64,000 bases of DNA from positions 878,522 through 942,521 of the forward strand of contig NZ_CP045997.1 in the NCBI RefSeq assembly GCF_010233585.1. Reading direction: 5' to 3'. The notes under the pieces were generated by a model. That model ran no database searches and had not been told where the DNA came from. It saw only the letters and a list, made by a program, of their open reading frames with translations. Source of the DNA: Spirosoma endbachense. Lineage in GTDB: Bacteria; Bacteroidota; Bacteroidia; Cytophagales; Spirosomataceae. The position numbers and the translations under genes are program-made. Below are positions 17,153-25,178 of this stretch, piece by piece. Position 1 is the first letter of the stretch. Each line of letters opens with the position of its first letter.

Positions 17153-17700
17153 GGTCAGTAAGTGTTTTTTTGTGCGTTACTGATTCTTAGAAGCTAATCA
17201 TGGCCCTGCGTTTAATGGACCTATAGGCACTTCTGGACGAATGCCGTTTTTAGATTGCTGAATCGCCCGAAGTCGTTTCTGAATCCCGGTTGGTTGCTGT
17301 CGGTCAACTGACATACTTCGCCAAAAACGCTATTCCATCACTTAATCCTAACTTATTGCCAATACCATTGGGAAGCTGGATCGGGCTTCCCGCTCTGGAA
17401 TGCGTATTCAGGTGGTCGATAATGGCCTTTAGAATTTTTTGCCTATCTGCTCCCAATAGGTGGAGCAGATGGTCGGCAGCGGGACAGGTTTTTAGTACTG
17501 TTTTGAGACGTGTGGATGGAAGAAAGTCCTATTGAGCAGCTGGGTGGTAAGATAAGCGTACATCAGATAACAAACAGAAGATAGTGTGGATAGGTAAGTT
17601 TACCGTATTGCAAATGTAGGCTGTTGGCTGTCCGGAAAGCAACGGGTAATTTCCCATTCGTGTCCTGATAATCACCCTTTTTTGTGTGAATTAGACCCCG
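17153..17700. other. Intergenic region with possible decayed gene
   Basis: This 548-base gap has no confident gene. On the minus strand a stop-to-stop frame of 74 codons (17304-17528, no ATG, possible TTG at 17456) overlaps by 11 bases a 38-codon ATG frame (17198-17314). The first contains credible protein text (GADRQKILKAIIDHLNTH) but no family is recognised. TACATTTG at 17611-17618 on the minus strand matches the -7 consensus. See findings. Confidence 0.4.
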
Positions 17701-18711
17701 CTATACAGGATTAGATTCCTGCCGTTTTCGATGAGCCATGGCCTGTGCGATAATACTGGCCACAATGAGTTGGAGCGCATGATACATCATAATGGGTAGC
17801 AAGGCTACACCTGCTATGTTGCCTGGAAAAAGTACATTCGCCATTACGCTGCCCTGCACCAGCGATTTCTTTGATCCACAGAATAAGGCCGTAATGCGGT
17901 CTTCGCGGCTAAAATTGAGCGATTTGCTCAATAGCGTGATAAGCCCGAAGATGAGAAAAAATAGCCCAAGCAGGAGAGCTGCCAGCCAGAGCAGATCGCT
18001 CACTGAATAGTTGGCAAACAGGTTGAGAGAAAATGATTCGCAGAAGGCCGTGTATACGATGAGCAAAATAGTGAACTGATCGAAATAGCGTAGATAGAAC
18101 TTATTCCGTTCGGCAAACCACCCCAGCCGACGATTGAGCAACAGGCCCAGCACAACGGGTACAATCACCTGTAAGGTCAGTTTCCAGATAACACCGGCCA
18201 GATCATATTGACCGGTTGTGCTGGTCAACAGAAAACTCATCCAGACAGGCGTAATAAAAACACCGATCAGGCTGGAAATGCTGGCATTGAAAATAGCCGC
18301 CGGAATATTACCGCCCGCAATCGATACCATCACGACCGACGACGACACTGTAGATGGTAACGCAGCAACATAGAATATGCCCAGCCACAATAATTCGGTA
18401 TCGGGCGTCATCAGGAGCGATCGTGCCGTTAATACGACAGCCGGAAAAACAATAAATGTGGTTACGTGAATGACTAGGTGAAGCCGGTAGTTACGAAGGC
18501 CAACCCGTAATTGATCGAAATTCAGGCGCAGGCCGTAGAAAAAAAAGATCATCGAGACGCCATAGTTTGCGAGCGATGATAACGAGAATGGGCCTTCCTG
18601 AATACCGGGGCTAGGCCAAAGCTTCGCCAGCCCGATCATAGCCAATAAAGCAAGTATAAACCAATCAAGCCCGACGCGGGCCAGGAGTGTGCCTAACGAA
18701 TTTTTTGCCAT
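17701..18711 (-). CDS. SBF-like (bile acid:sodium symporter family, YfeH-like) transporter
   Basis: The protein is 336 residues with about ten membrane helices. Family landmarks are VSMIFFFYGLRLNFDQL near residue 50, the conserved LPSTVSSSVVMVSIAGGN and FITPVWMS, and FCGSKKSLVQGSVMANVLF near residue 280. These place it in the SBF-like branch of the bile acid/sodium symporter superfamily (the YfeH-type group). It sits in the inner membrane and probably couples uptake of an organic anion to sodium; the substrate is unknown. The ATG at 18711 is unambiguous. A possible promoter-like motif, related to those at 5160 and 8297, lies near 18780-18797, about 70 bases upstream. Confidence 0.87.
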   Translation of the reverse strand: MAKNSLGTLLARVGLDWFILALLAMIGLAKLWPSPGIQEGPFSLSSLANYGVSMIFFFYGLRLNFDQLRVGLRNYRLHLVIHVTTFIVFPAVVLTARSLLMTPDTELLWLGIFYVAALPSTVSSSVVMVSIAGGNIPAAIFNASISSLIGVFITPVWMSFLLTSTTGQYDLAGVIWKLTLQVIVPVVLGLLLNRRLGWFAERNKFYLRYFDQFTILLIVYTAFCESFSLNLFANYSVSDLLWLAALLLGLFFLIFGLITLLSKSLNFSREDRITALFCGSKKSLVQGSVMANVLFPGNIAGVALLPIMMYHALQLIVASIIAQAMAHRKRQESNPV

Positions 18712-18918
18712 ACAAAATGGTAACTGGCTTCAGGCCGGTTTCGTTTCTGTCAATTCATTTCGTTTTATGTATCTGGAGAATCCGGATAAAAAGTATCAGG
18801 AATTTTTATGGCTTGTTAGTTTGAAGTCTGCCTGTCCTAAAAAATAAGCGACTTATAAAGGGCACAGAATCAGCGAGTCAGTGGTATTTCTTCAAATTTG
18901 TTGAGAGGCTGACGGTGG

Positions 18919-19056
18919 ATGATCAGCCAACGTTTTAAATTGAGCATTACCGTGACGAAAAACGAGGCTAATCAGCGTTGGCGAGTCGATAGGGACATCC
19001 TTCAAAAAACACGTAATGTGCTTATCGAATATGGTTTTAATGGGGTTTTTCGATGA
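18919..19056 (+). CDS. Possible small protein, unknown
   Basis: An ATG frame of 45 codons (MISQRFKLSITVTKN ... VLIEYGFNGVFR) ends at TGA 19056. The composition is protein-like, but there is no clear promoter or family, and a frame this short can arise by chance. Kept only as a candidate. Confidence 0.25.
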   Translation: MISQRFKLSITVTKNEANQRWRVDRDILQKTRNVLIEYGFNGVFR

Positions 19057-19143
19057 AATCAACCGTCTACCGTCGAGCTACGAACTATCCAAATACGGTT
19101 AGCGGATTCACGTATCCAACTCGACTAAACCTGCATAAAGAAA

Positions 19144-19196
19144 AAAGGCTAATCAGTTGATTTAGAGGTTTTACGCTCGTAAACTGATTAGCCTTT
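19144..19196 (-). terminator. Terminator hairpin downstream of tRNA-Thr
   Basis: Perfect 15-base arms AAAGGCTAATCAGTT (19144-19158) and 19182-19196, followed on the minus strand by TTTTC. It lies 10 bases after the tRNA 3' end. Confidence 0.8.
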
Positions 19197-19205
19197 CTGT
19201 GAAAC

Positions 19206-19281
<76 letters not shown>

Positions 19282-19316
19282 TTGTTATGCAATTGCGGCT
19301 GGGGTGCCGAGCGATG

Positions 19317-19348
19317 CAAATATAACAGGCCGGAATTTAATAACGCAA
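19317..19348 (-). promoter_or_regulatory. Bacteroidota-type promoter of tRNA-Thr
   Basis: On the minus strand, TTG (19348-19346) lies 21 bases upstream of TATATTTG (19324-19317). This fits the -33 TTG / -7 TAnnTTTG consensus of the Bacteroidota primary sigma factor. Transcription would begin near 19311, about 30 bases before the mature tRNA. Confidence 0.8.
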
Positions 19349-19358
19349 CTATCCGTTC

Positions 19359-19366
19359 TATTTTTG
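19359..19366 (+). promoter_or_regulatory. Possible -7 element for the ABC-F gene
   Basis: TATTTTTG matches TAnnTTTG, 14 bases before the ATG at 19380, which would give a very short leader. A second match, TAAATTTG, lies at 19368-19375. No -33 TTG is well placed. Confidence 0.4.
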
Positions 19367-19379
19367 GTAAATTTGCAGC

Positions 19380-21371
19380 ATGATTTCCATTACGAACCTC
19401 TCGTATTATTTGGGTAGCCGGGCTCTCTATGAAAATGCCTCGCTCCACATCAAGCCCAACCAGAAAATCGGCCTGATTGGCCTGAATGGCACGGGTAAGT
19501 CGACATTGCTCCGTATTATTAACGGCGAATACCAGCCCGATGGGGGTGTTATTTCTAAAGCAGGTGATGTAACAATCGGCTTCCTGAACCAGGATTTACT
19601 CTCATATCAGACGGATGATTCGATCCTGTCGGTAGCCATGCAGGCATTTGCCCGTCAGAATGAACTGCAAAAACAGATCGACGAGTTGCTCCACGAAATG
19701 GAAACCAACTATCGCGATGAACTGGTCGATAAACTGGGTAAAGTACAGGAAGAGTTCGATGCCCTGGATGGTTATACGATTCAGTCTAGAGCGGAAGAAA
19801 TCCTGGAAGGACTTGGGTTCTCGACCGACGATTTACATAAGCCGTTAAAGTTGTTTTCGGGTGGCTGGCGAATGCGGGTTATGCTTGCTAAACTGCTCTT
19901 GCAAAAGCCCTCGCTGCTGATGCTTGATGAGCCAACCAACCACCTGGACTTACCCTCGATTCAATGGGTCGAAAAATACGTTCAGAACTACGAAGGAGCC
20001 GTTATCGTGGTTTCCCACGACCGAGAATTTATTGATAATGTGGTCGATACCATTGTTGAAGTATCGGGTGCTAAATTAAATTATTATGCCGGTGACTACT
20101 CCTATTATATGGAGGAAAAGGCACTGCGTAATGAGATTCAGAAGGGGGCTTTTGAAAACCAACAGGCAAAAATCCGGCAAACGGAGCGGTTTATCGAACG
20201 GTTTAAAGCGAAGGCATCAAAGGCCAAACAGGCACAAAGCCGGGTTAAACAACTCGAACGGATGGAGCTTGTCGACGACGTGATCGATAGTAACGCCAGG
20301 GTCAACTTTAAATTTAACTTCTCGCAGCAACCAGGCCGTCATATTTTGCACCTGGATGATATCTCGAAGGCTTACGGCGAAAAACGCATTCTGACCCATT
20401 CTACAGCCCGGCTCGAACGGGGTGATAAAGTCGCCTTGATTGGCGCGAATGGACGCGGAAAGTCAACGTTGCTGCGTATCATTTCCGGTTCAGAACCCAT
20501 TGAAGGCGAGCGGGTTCTGGGTTACAATGTCTCGTTTAGTTTCTATGCCCAGCACCAGCTTGAATCGCTCCGGGTAGATGATTCGATGCTGGACGAACTC
20601 AAGCAGGCAAACCCAACCAAATCGGACGGTGAACTTCGTGGTGTACTGGGATGCTTTCTGTTTTCGGGTGATGACGTTTTCAAGAAAATCAAAGTGCTGT
20701 CGGGGGGTGAAAAATCGCGGGTGGCTTTGGCAAAAGTGTTGCTCTCTCAAGCCAATTTTCTGCTACTTGACGAACCGACCAACCACCTTGATATGCAGTC
20801 GGTAAACATTCTGATTCAGGCATTGCAACAGTATGAAGGAACGTACGTAGTTGTTTCACACGACCGGTATTTCGTGTCGCAGATTGCCAACAAAATCTGG
20901 TATATCGAAGACGAACAGATTAAAGAATACCCTGGCACCTACGACGAATACGAGTGGTGGCAGGAAGAGCGCAAAGCGCAGGGCTTACCGACAACGAAAC
21001 AACCTGTTGACACGTCAAAAACACTGCCAGTAGCCAGCCCTGCACCGGCTACAAACGGTCATGCGCTCAATGGAAATGGCAAGTCAGCTACGAATGGGCG
21101 GGTCTCGGAAGAGGAACGGAAAGAATGGCAAAAGACGCTCAAGAACCTGAACCGCCAGGCTCAGGAGTCGGAAACTAAAATTGCCCAGTTGGAAGATCGG
21201 AAAAAATGGCTTGAAACCGAACTTGCCAATCCAGCTACTTATGGCGACGATAAGCTGATGCAGGCCAAAAATGACGAGTATCGCCACATACTGGTCCAAA
21301 TCAATCAACTCCAGGACGAGTGGGAAATTGCCATGCTGGAAGCTGAAGAATGGGAAAAGAAGCTGGCGTAA
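19380..21371 (+). CDS. ABC-F family ATPase (translation factor type)
   Basis: The protein is 663 residues with two ABC ATPase domains in one chain and no membrane segment. Domain 1: Walker A GLNGTGKST (34-42), signature FSGGWRMR (159), Walker B LLMLDEP (179). Domain 2: Walker A GANGRGKST (355-363), signature LSGGEKSR (440), Walker B FLLLDEP. Between them is a charged linker of helices (FIERFKAKASKAKQAQS), and a C-terminal coiled coil runs from about 575 to 663. This is the ABC-F architecture; members bind the ribosomal E site and act as translation factors or antibiotic-protection proteins. The housekeeping types (Uup, YbiT, EttA-like) fit best. A bidirectional terminator follows at 21397-21435. 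Confidence 0.92.
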   Translation: MISITNLSYYLGSRALYENASLHIKPNQKIGLIGLNGTGKSTLLRIINGEYQPDGGVISKAGDVTIGFLNQDLLSYQTDDSILSVAMQAFARQNELQKQIDELLHEMETNYRDELVDKLGKVQEEFDALDGYTIQSRAEEILEGLGFSTDDLHKPLKLFSGGWRMRVMLAKLLLQKPSLLMLDEPTNHLDLPSIQWVEKYVQNYEGAVIVVSHDREFIDNVVDTIVEVSGAKLNYYAGDYSYYMEEKALRNEIQKGAFENQQAKIRQTERFIERFKAKASKAKQAQSRVKQLERMELVDDVIDSNARVNFKFNFSQQPGRHILHLDDISKAYGEKRILTHSTARLERGDKVALIGANGRGKSTLLRIISGSEPIEGERVLGYNVSFSFYAQHQLESLRVDDSMLDELKQANPTKSDGELRGVLGCFLFSGDDVFKKIKVLSGGEKSRVALAKVLLSQANFLLLDEPTNHLDMQSVNILIQALQQYEGTYVVVSHDRYFVSQIANKIWYIEDEQIKEYPGTYDEYEWWQEERKAQGLPTTKQPVDTSKTLPVASPAPATNGHALNGNGKSATNGRVSEEERKEWQKTLKNLNRQAQESETKIAQLEDRKKWLETELANPATYGDDKLMQAKNDEYRHILVQINQLQDEWEIAMLEAEEWEKKLA

Positions 21372-21396
21372 CCAGACGACTTATACTAGTTTAATG

Positions 21397-21435
21397 CAGC
21401 AAAAGCCGGAAGGATTAACTTTCCGGCTTTTGCTG
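21397..21435. terminator. Bidirectional terminator
   Basis: Perfect 15-base arms CAGCAAAAGCCGGAA (21397-21411) and 21421-21435 with a 9-base loop, between convergent stops at 21371 (+) and 21450 (-). Confidence 0.88.
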
Positions 21436-21449
21436 TATATCGTCTGGAA

Positions 21450-22235
21450 TTAAGAGCCGAATCGCACATATAAAAAGAAAGCGCCACCGGAAACAACTAC
21501 CCAACTGATAAGAGCCAGCAGGGTAGCAGCGCTGGTTTTAAGGTAGTTGACGGGCTTTTGGTAGTTCAGGAATTGGTAATAGGCAACCGTTAAGTAGAGC
21601 AGTTGAAACAATAGTAACGACCTGTTTAGATACGGTAAATAGTCCCTGAAAAGCAGTCCCAGTGCTAAGGTTAAGACAATACTGAATAGCGAGAAAAAAC
21701 TCGAAAAGAAAACCTGAGCAACTAAATGCTCGGCATAATTGATGCCGGTTCGTCGGAAGTACAGCCAGAAAACGAACGCAAAAAGTGGTATGGCGGCTAG
21801 ACCAACGATGTTGATGTTTTCTTCGATGAAAAGCACGGCCTGCCGACGGCGCATCACATAAGGCAACATCTCTTTAGTGACAGTTGGCTTTAGCTGTTGC
21901 GTGGTTTGCTGTTTCTCTGAATAATTGATCGTATATGGTTTTATCAGAATATTGACGGATAAATTGAGCCCTAGTACCAGTAAGAGAAACGAGAACGGAT
22001 TAAAGTACTTTTTACGCTTCTTCTCCAGTACATATTCACGGGCAGTAACACCAGGCTGAAGTGCCAGGCTTTTGATCAGCGAGAGAACACTTTTATCGAC
22101 GCTGAATATGGCCTGAAAAAACTCGTAGAGAATATGTAGAATCTTAAAGCGGGGCAGATGCGCCGTCTGACCACAGGTTGGACAATGGACAAAATGATTT
22201 TCCAGATCAGTCGAGCAATTTGGACACTTCTCCAT
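21450..22235 (-). CDS. DUF3667 membrane protein with zinc ribbon
   Basis: The protein is 261 residues. The N-terminus has two CxxC pairs (MEKCPNCSTDL ... HCPTCGQTAH), a zinc ribbon, followed by the conserved SLIKSLALQPGVTAREYV and KKYFNPFSFLLLV segment and about five membrane helices. This is the layout of DUF3667, a family of Bacteroidota inner-membrane proteins of unknown function. The ATG at 22235 is clear. It is convergent with the ABC-F gene and shares its terminator. No operon partner is visible, so the context gives no hint about function. Confidence 0.85.
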   Translation of the reverse strand: MEKCPNCSTDLENHFVHCPTCGQTAHLPRFKILHILYEFFQAIFSVDKSVLSLIKSLALQPGVTAREYVLEKKRKKYFNPFSFLLLVLGLNLSVNILIKPYTINYSEKQQTTQQLKPTVTKEMLPYVMRRRQAVLFIEENINIVGLAAIPLFAFVFWLYFRRTGINYAEHLVAQVFFSSFFSLFSIVLTLALGLLFRDYLPYLNRSLLLFQLLYLTVAYYQFLNYQKPVNYLKTSAATLLALISWVVVSGGAFFLYVRFGS

Positions 22236-22313
22236 GCATGACAGGTTGGCTTATAAGCTCCTAGTTTTCTGCAATCTGGGCTAAATTAATGAGTTAGTCA
22301 ATTCCCGAACGTT

Positions 22314-22375
22314 CGTTTGGAGCCGTGCTGCGGTTCACTTAGAAAGTACAACTAACCGGAACACAGCTCCGGACG
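22314..22375. repeat. Imperfect dyad, probable decayed member of the palindromic repeat family
   Basis: Left arm 22314-22336 and right arm 22354-22375 pair at about 17 of 22 positions. The left arm contains GGAGCCGTGCTGCGGTT, close to CGAGCCGTGCCACGGTT in the intact copy at 24917. It lies in the intergenic region between two divergent genes. Confidence 0.5.
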
Positions 22376-22476
22376 CTCATTGGCTACCCAAGTTCTGATT
22401 AAAGCGGATATCGATAGAATATATAAAATTTTAGCTTTATAGTACATCTATAGTATAATTATATTTTATTTGTATT

Positions 22477-23535
22477 ATGGAGGGCGACTACAAAAAGGGG
22501 AGGGGAGCGCAGTTCAACACAGCTAATTCATTTTCGACTCAACGGTTTGAGCCGGATGAACTAAGCTGGATTGACGACGATTTTCCTGAACCTGTTCTTA
22601 AAACAACGTTTTTTGAGGAAACCCCGAAACAAATTATTAGCCGACCTAAAAGCCCGGATGTTGGCTTTTCTGCGTCAATAAACCCATATCAGGGGTGCGA
22701 ACACGGTTGTATATATTGCTATGCCCGCCCAACGCACGAATATTGGGGGTTTTCGGCCGGATTGGATTTTGAAAGTAAAATAATGGTGAAAAAAAACGCG
22801 CCTAAGTTGCTCGAAAAACAGTTTCAGGCCCGTTCGTATAAACCAGTAGTGATCCATTTTTCGGGAAATACGGACTGCTATCAGCCCGCTGAACGGACCT
22901 ACCAGTTAACCCGACAAATGCTTCAGCTTTGTTTGCACTACCGAAATCCGGTGTCGATCATTACTAAAAATGCCCTGATTCTTCGCGATCTGGATATTCT
23001 AAAGCAACTCGCTGAACTGAATCTGATCGGTGTAGCCATTTCGATTACAACGCTAAACGAAGACCTGCGCCAATTGATGGAACCGCGTACGGTTACTGCT
23101 TCGCAGCGGATGCGCACACTAAATACGTTGCATAAGTCGGGTATACCTGTGGGTGTTATGACCGCACCGATAATCCCCAGCCTAAACGATCATGAGATAC
23201 CTAAGCTTGTGGAGCAGGCGGCTAAACAGGGTGCTTGTTGGGCTGCTTATACAGTTGTGCGGCTTAATGGGGCACTTGGGCCGTTGTTTACAGATTGGGT
23301 CAAACAGACTTTTCCAGATCGCGCCGATCGTATCCTCAATCAGATTGCTGATTGTCATGGAGGGCGGCTCAACGATTCGCGGTTCAGTAAGCGTATGTCG
23401 GGCGAAGGTCAATATGCACAACACATTGCCCAACTGCACCGAATTGCCTGCCAGAAATACCTTGCCGGACGAAGGCCACCCCAACTGACCATGACTTTGT
23501 TTCGACCAGCCGGTCAGATTAATTTGTTTGAGTAA
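22477..23535 (+). CDS. PA0069-family radical SAM protein
   Basis: The protein is 352 residues. The iron-sulfur cluster motif CEHGCIYC (C74, C78, C81; CxxxCxxC) sits in INPYQGCEHGCIYCYARPTH, and GNTDCYQPAE follows near residue 130. This arrangement matches the PA0069/SplB-related group of radical SAM proteins, distant relatives of spore photoproduct lyase. They use S-adenosylmethionine and a 4Fe-4S cluster for a radical reaction; the substrate of this group is not established to my knowledge. The ATG at 22477 is clear. The gene is monocistronic, convergent with the thioredoxin-like gene, with only 51 bases between the two stops. Confidence 0.88.
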   Translation: MEGDYKKGRGAQFNTANSFSTQRFEPDELSWIDDDFPEPVLKTTFFEETPKQIISRPKSPDVGFSASINPYQGCEHGCIYCYARPTHEYWGFSAGLDFESKIMVKKNAPKLLEKQFQARSYKPVVIHFSGNTDCYQPAERTYQLTRQMLQLCLHYRNPVSIITKNALILRDLDILKQLAELNLIGVAISITTLNEDLRQLMEPRTVTASQRMRTLNTLHKSGIPVGVMTAPIIPSLNDHEIPKLVEQAAKQGACWAAYTVVRLNGALGPLFTDWVKQTFPDRADRILNQIADCHGGRLNDSRFSKRMSGEGQYAQHIAQLHRIACQKYLAGRRPPQLTMTLFRPAGQINLFE

Positions 23536-23586
23536 GCGTAATCTGGCACCCATTACGAATTACCACAATTCTCGAGTTCCCCTTTT

Positions 23587-24861
23587 TTACTTCAATTTTG
23601 CGACTTGTGCTTCGTAACGTTTGGTGTCCAGCTTTGCTATTCGGGCAATGGCTAACCCTTTCTGAGCATGACTCAGCGCTTCAGGTTTCTGCCCCATTTT
23701 CTGATAAGCCAGGGCTAGTTCATAATACAGGTCGGCTACCTGTTTGGTATTTTGTTGGGCAGGCATGACCAGTCTAATACCATCAGTTGCCCAAACAGGC
23801 ATGAGCGGAAGATAGGAATCGTCGGTAGCTTTCTCGTTGAAATAGTGCATCAGGTAGGCATAATCGGCCAGGCTGATTCTGGGTGACTGTTTCCGGTACT
23901 CATTGAAGCGCTGGACGGCAGCCGACGTATTCCGGGCTCGCAGGTGTGCATCCAGTTCTTTTAGCAACGTACGGGCAGAGGCTTCAGTGGGGGATACGCC
24001 TAATCCAACCATATATTCCCGCATCTGGATAATCTTGGCAGCCGGATAACTATCGCCCTTTGCCCCGTATAATGCCCGGAAAATAATACCTTCGCCCGCT
24101 TCTTTTACGTCCTTGGCTGAATATTTGGCTGAAAACTCGGTGAGATGACCGAAGAAATAGGTTGCCAATGGGTTGTCGATATCGTCGGTGAGCCGTTGCA
24201 GAACATAGAAACCCGTCTGACTTGTAATGTCCTGTGGGAGAACCAGCAGTTTGCCCAGCGCATCGTTAATCTGGTGTAATCGGGTGGTGTCTTTTGTGGT
24301 TTTTGTGTACTTGCCAAAGTTGATCAGAAAGCCCAGATCGCGGTCACCTGCCTGAAATCGTGCCGCATAACCCGATGTATTTTGCTTCGGATCAAGGGCC
24401 GTACGGCCGTGTTGAATTACTTCATCAATAAACTCTGCTTTAGTAGGCCGTTCGGCGGGCGTTGCAACGTGCATAAGTTTGCCATTCGTATCCAGAAAAA
24501 GTAAAACGGGGAATTCGGGATACGTAAGCCCTTTTTCTGTTTGTACTGTTTTCGATTCCGGAGAATTGGCTTCTGCTTTCCAGCTAATAAAATTAGCATT
24601 GAAAAAATCGCCTACCTGCTTTTCAGTCAAAATGGGGGCCAGCGCTTCGCAGTGTGGGCAACCGGTCAGATAGATTTCTAAGAATAAAGGCTTTCGAGCC
24701 GTTTTGGCAGCGGCAACTGCCTGTTGAAAAGTTCCATTCAGAAAGCGAATCCCTGGCTGAACTTCTTTGCCCGATTGGCTAAAAGCGCTTCCGAAACTGA
24801 GCCATGTTGCCCAAAAACAAATGATAAAGAATCGGAGAAGTTGTTTGGATTGGTGTAACAT
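23587..24861 (-). CDS. Exported thioredoxin-fold protein with C-terminal helical repeats
   Basis: The protein is 424 residues with a signal peptide (cleavage after SAFSQ). Residues 45-150 are a thioredoxin fold with the redox motif CPHC (C68, C71) inside EIYLTGCPHCEALAP, and a cis-proline segment EFPVLLFLD. The remaining 270 residues are helical and end in TPR-like text (VADLYYELALAYQKMGQKPEALSHAQKGLAI). It probably acts in the periplasm as a thiol oxidoreductase; the partner is unknown. The ATG at 24861 is clear. It is divergent from the acyl-CoA synthetase gene, and the intergenic region between them contains palindromic element A. Confidence 0.82.
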   Translation of the reverse strand: MLHQSKQLLRFFIICFWATWLSFGSAFSQSGKEVQPGIRFLNGTFQQAVAAAKTARKPLFLEIYLTGCPHCEALAPILTEKQVGDFFNANFISWKAEANSPESKTVQTEKGLTYPEFPVLLFLDTNGKLMHVATPAERPTKAEFIDEVIQHGRTALDPKQNTSGYAARFQAGDRDLGFLINFGKYTKTTKDTTRLHQINDALGKLLVLPQDITSQTGFYVLQRLTDDIDNPLATYFFGHLTEFSAKYSAKDVKEAGEGIIFRALYGAKGDSYPAAKIIQMREYMVGLGVSPTEASARTLLKELDAHLRARNTSAAVQRFNEYRKQSPRISLADYAYLMHYFNEKATDDSYLPLMPVWATDGIRLVMPAQQNTKQVADLYYELALAYQKMGQKPEALSHAQKGLAIARIAKLDTKRYEAQVAKLK

Positions 24862-24916
24862 GAACAGGAATGTAAAATGAATAATTAGAACAGGTTTTTA
24901 CAGAGCTATTTATACA

Positions 24917-24993
24917 GGCCCTTCGCTTCGAGCCGTGCCACGGTTTGATTTATCCCGCTAGGTAAACCGTGGCACGGCTCGAAGCGAAAGGCC
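24917..24993. repeat. Palindromic repeat element A
   Basis: Arms 24917-24946 and 24964-24993 pair at 29 of 30 positions around a 17-base loop. The core CGAGCCGTGCCACGGTTT and its complement are shared with elements B and C. It lies between divergent starts, so it is not a simple terminator. Confidence 0.88.
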
Positions 24994-25149
24994 TCTGATA
25001 GTTAATTATATCAATTTCTTCTGACTCTACAAAAGTGATGCCTGTCTGTTCGATCAGCGTCCAATCGTTGAAAAATGGACTTTATAAAGACTGAGTACAG
25101 GCCATAGTAGGTATTTTACTGGAAAATGTTTTACTATTTCTAATAAAGT

Positions 25150-25157
25150 TATATTTG
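25150..25157 (+). promoter_or_regulatory. -7 promoter element of the acyl-CoA synthetase gene
   Basis: TATATTTG is an exact TAnnTTTG match, 21 bases before the ATG at 25179. It overlaps the TTG at 25155, which argues against that codon being the start. No clean -33 TTG is placed. Confidence 0.6.
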
Positions 25158-25178
25158 ATTGAATTTTTTCAACTCGTC

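Larger units (their letters stand above)
18712..19205. other. Intergenic region between transporter and tRNA gene
   Basis: This 494-base gap contains a 45-codon plus-strand frame (18919-19056, separate entry) and a tRNA terminator hairpin at 19144-19196. I see no other gene. Confidence 0.6.
24862..25178. other. Divergent intergenic region
   Basis: This 317-base region between divergent genes holds palindromic element A (24917-24993) and the -7 promoter element TATATTTG (25150-25157). I see no protein frame. Confidence 0.7.

Noticed and set aside
17290..17535. 81-codon plus-strand frame upstream of the Spy-like gene
   Set aside because: It starts with TTG and has no family; the opposite strand has equally plausible text, so neither is called as a gene.
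24917..24993. Element A as a rho-independent terminator
   Set aside because: It lies between two divergent starts, where no transcript should end, and no T-run follows either arm.
25155..25178. TTG start of the acyl-CoA synthetase at 25155
   Set aside because: The TTG lies inside the TATATTTG promoter element, so it cannot be part of the mRNA; the ATG at 25179 is used.
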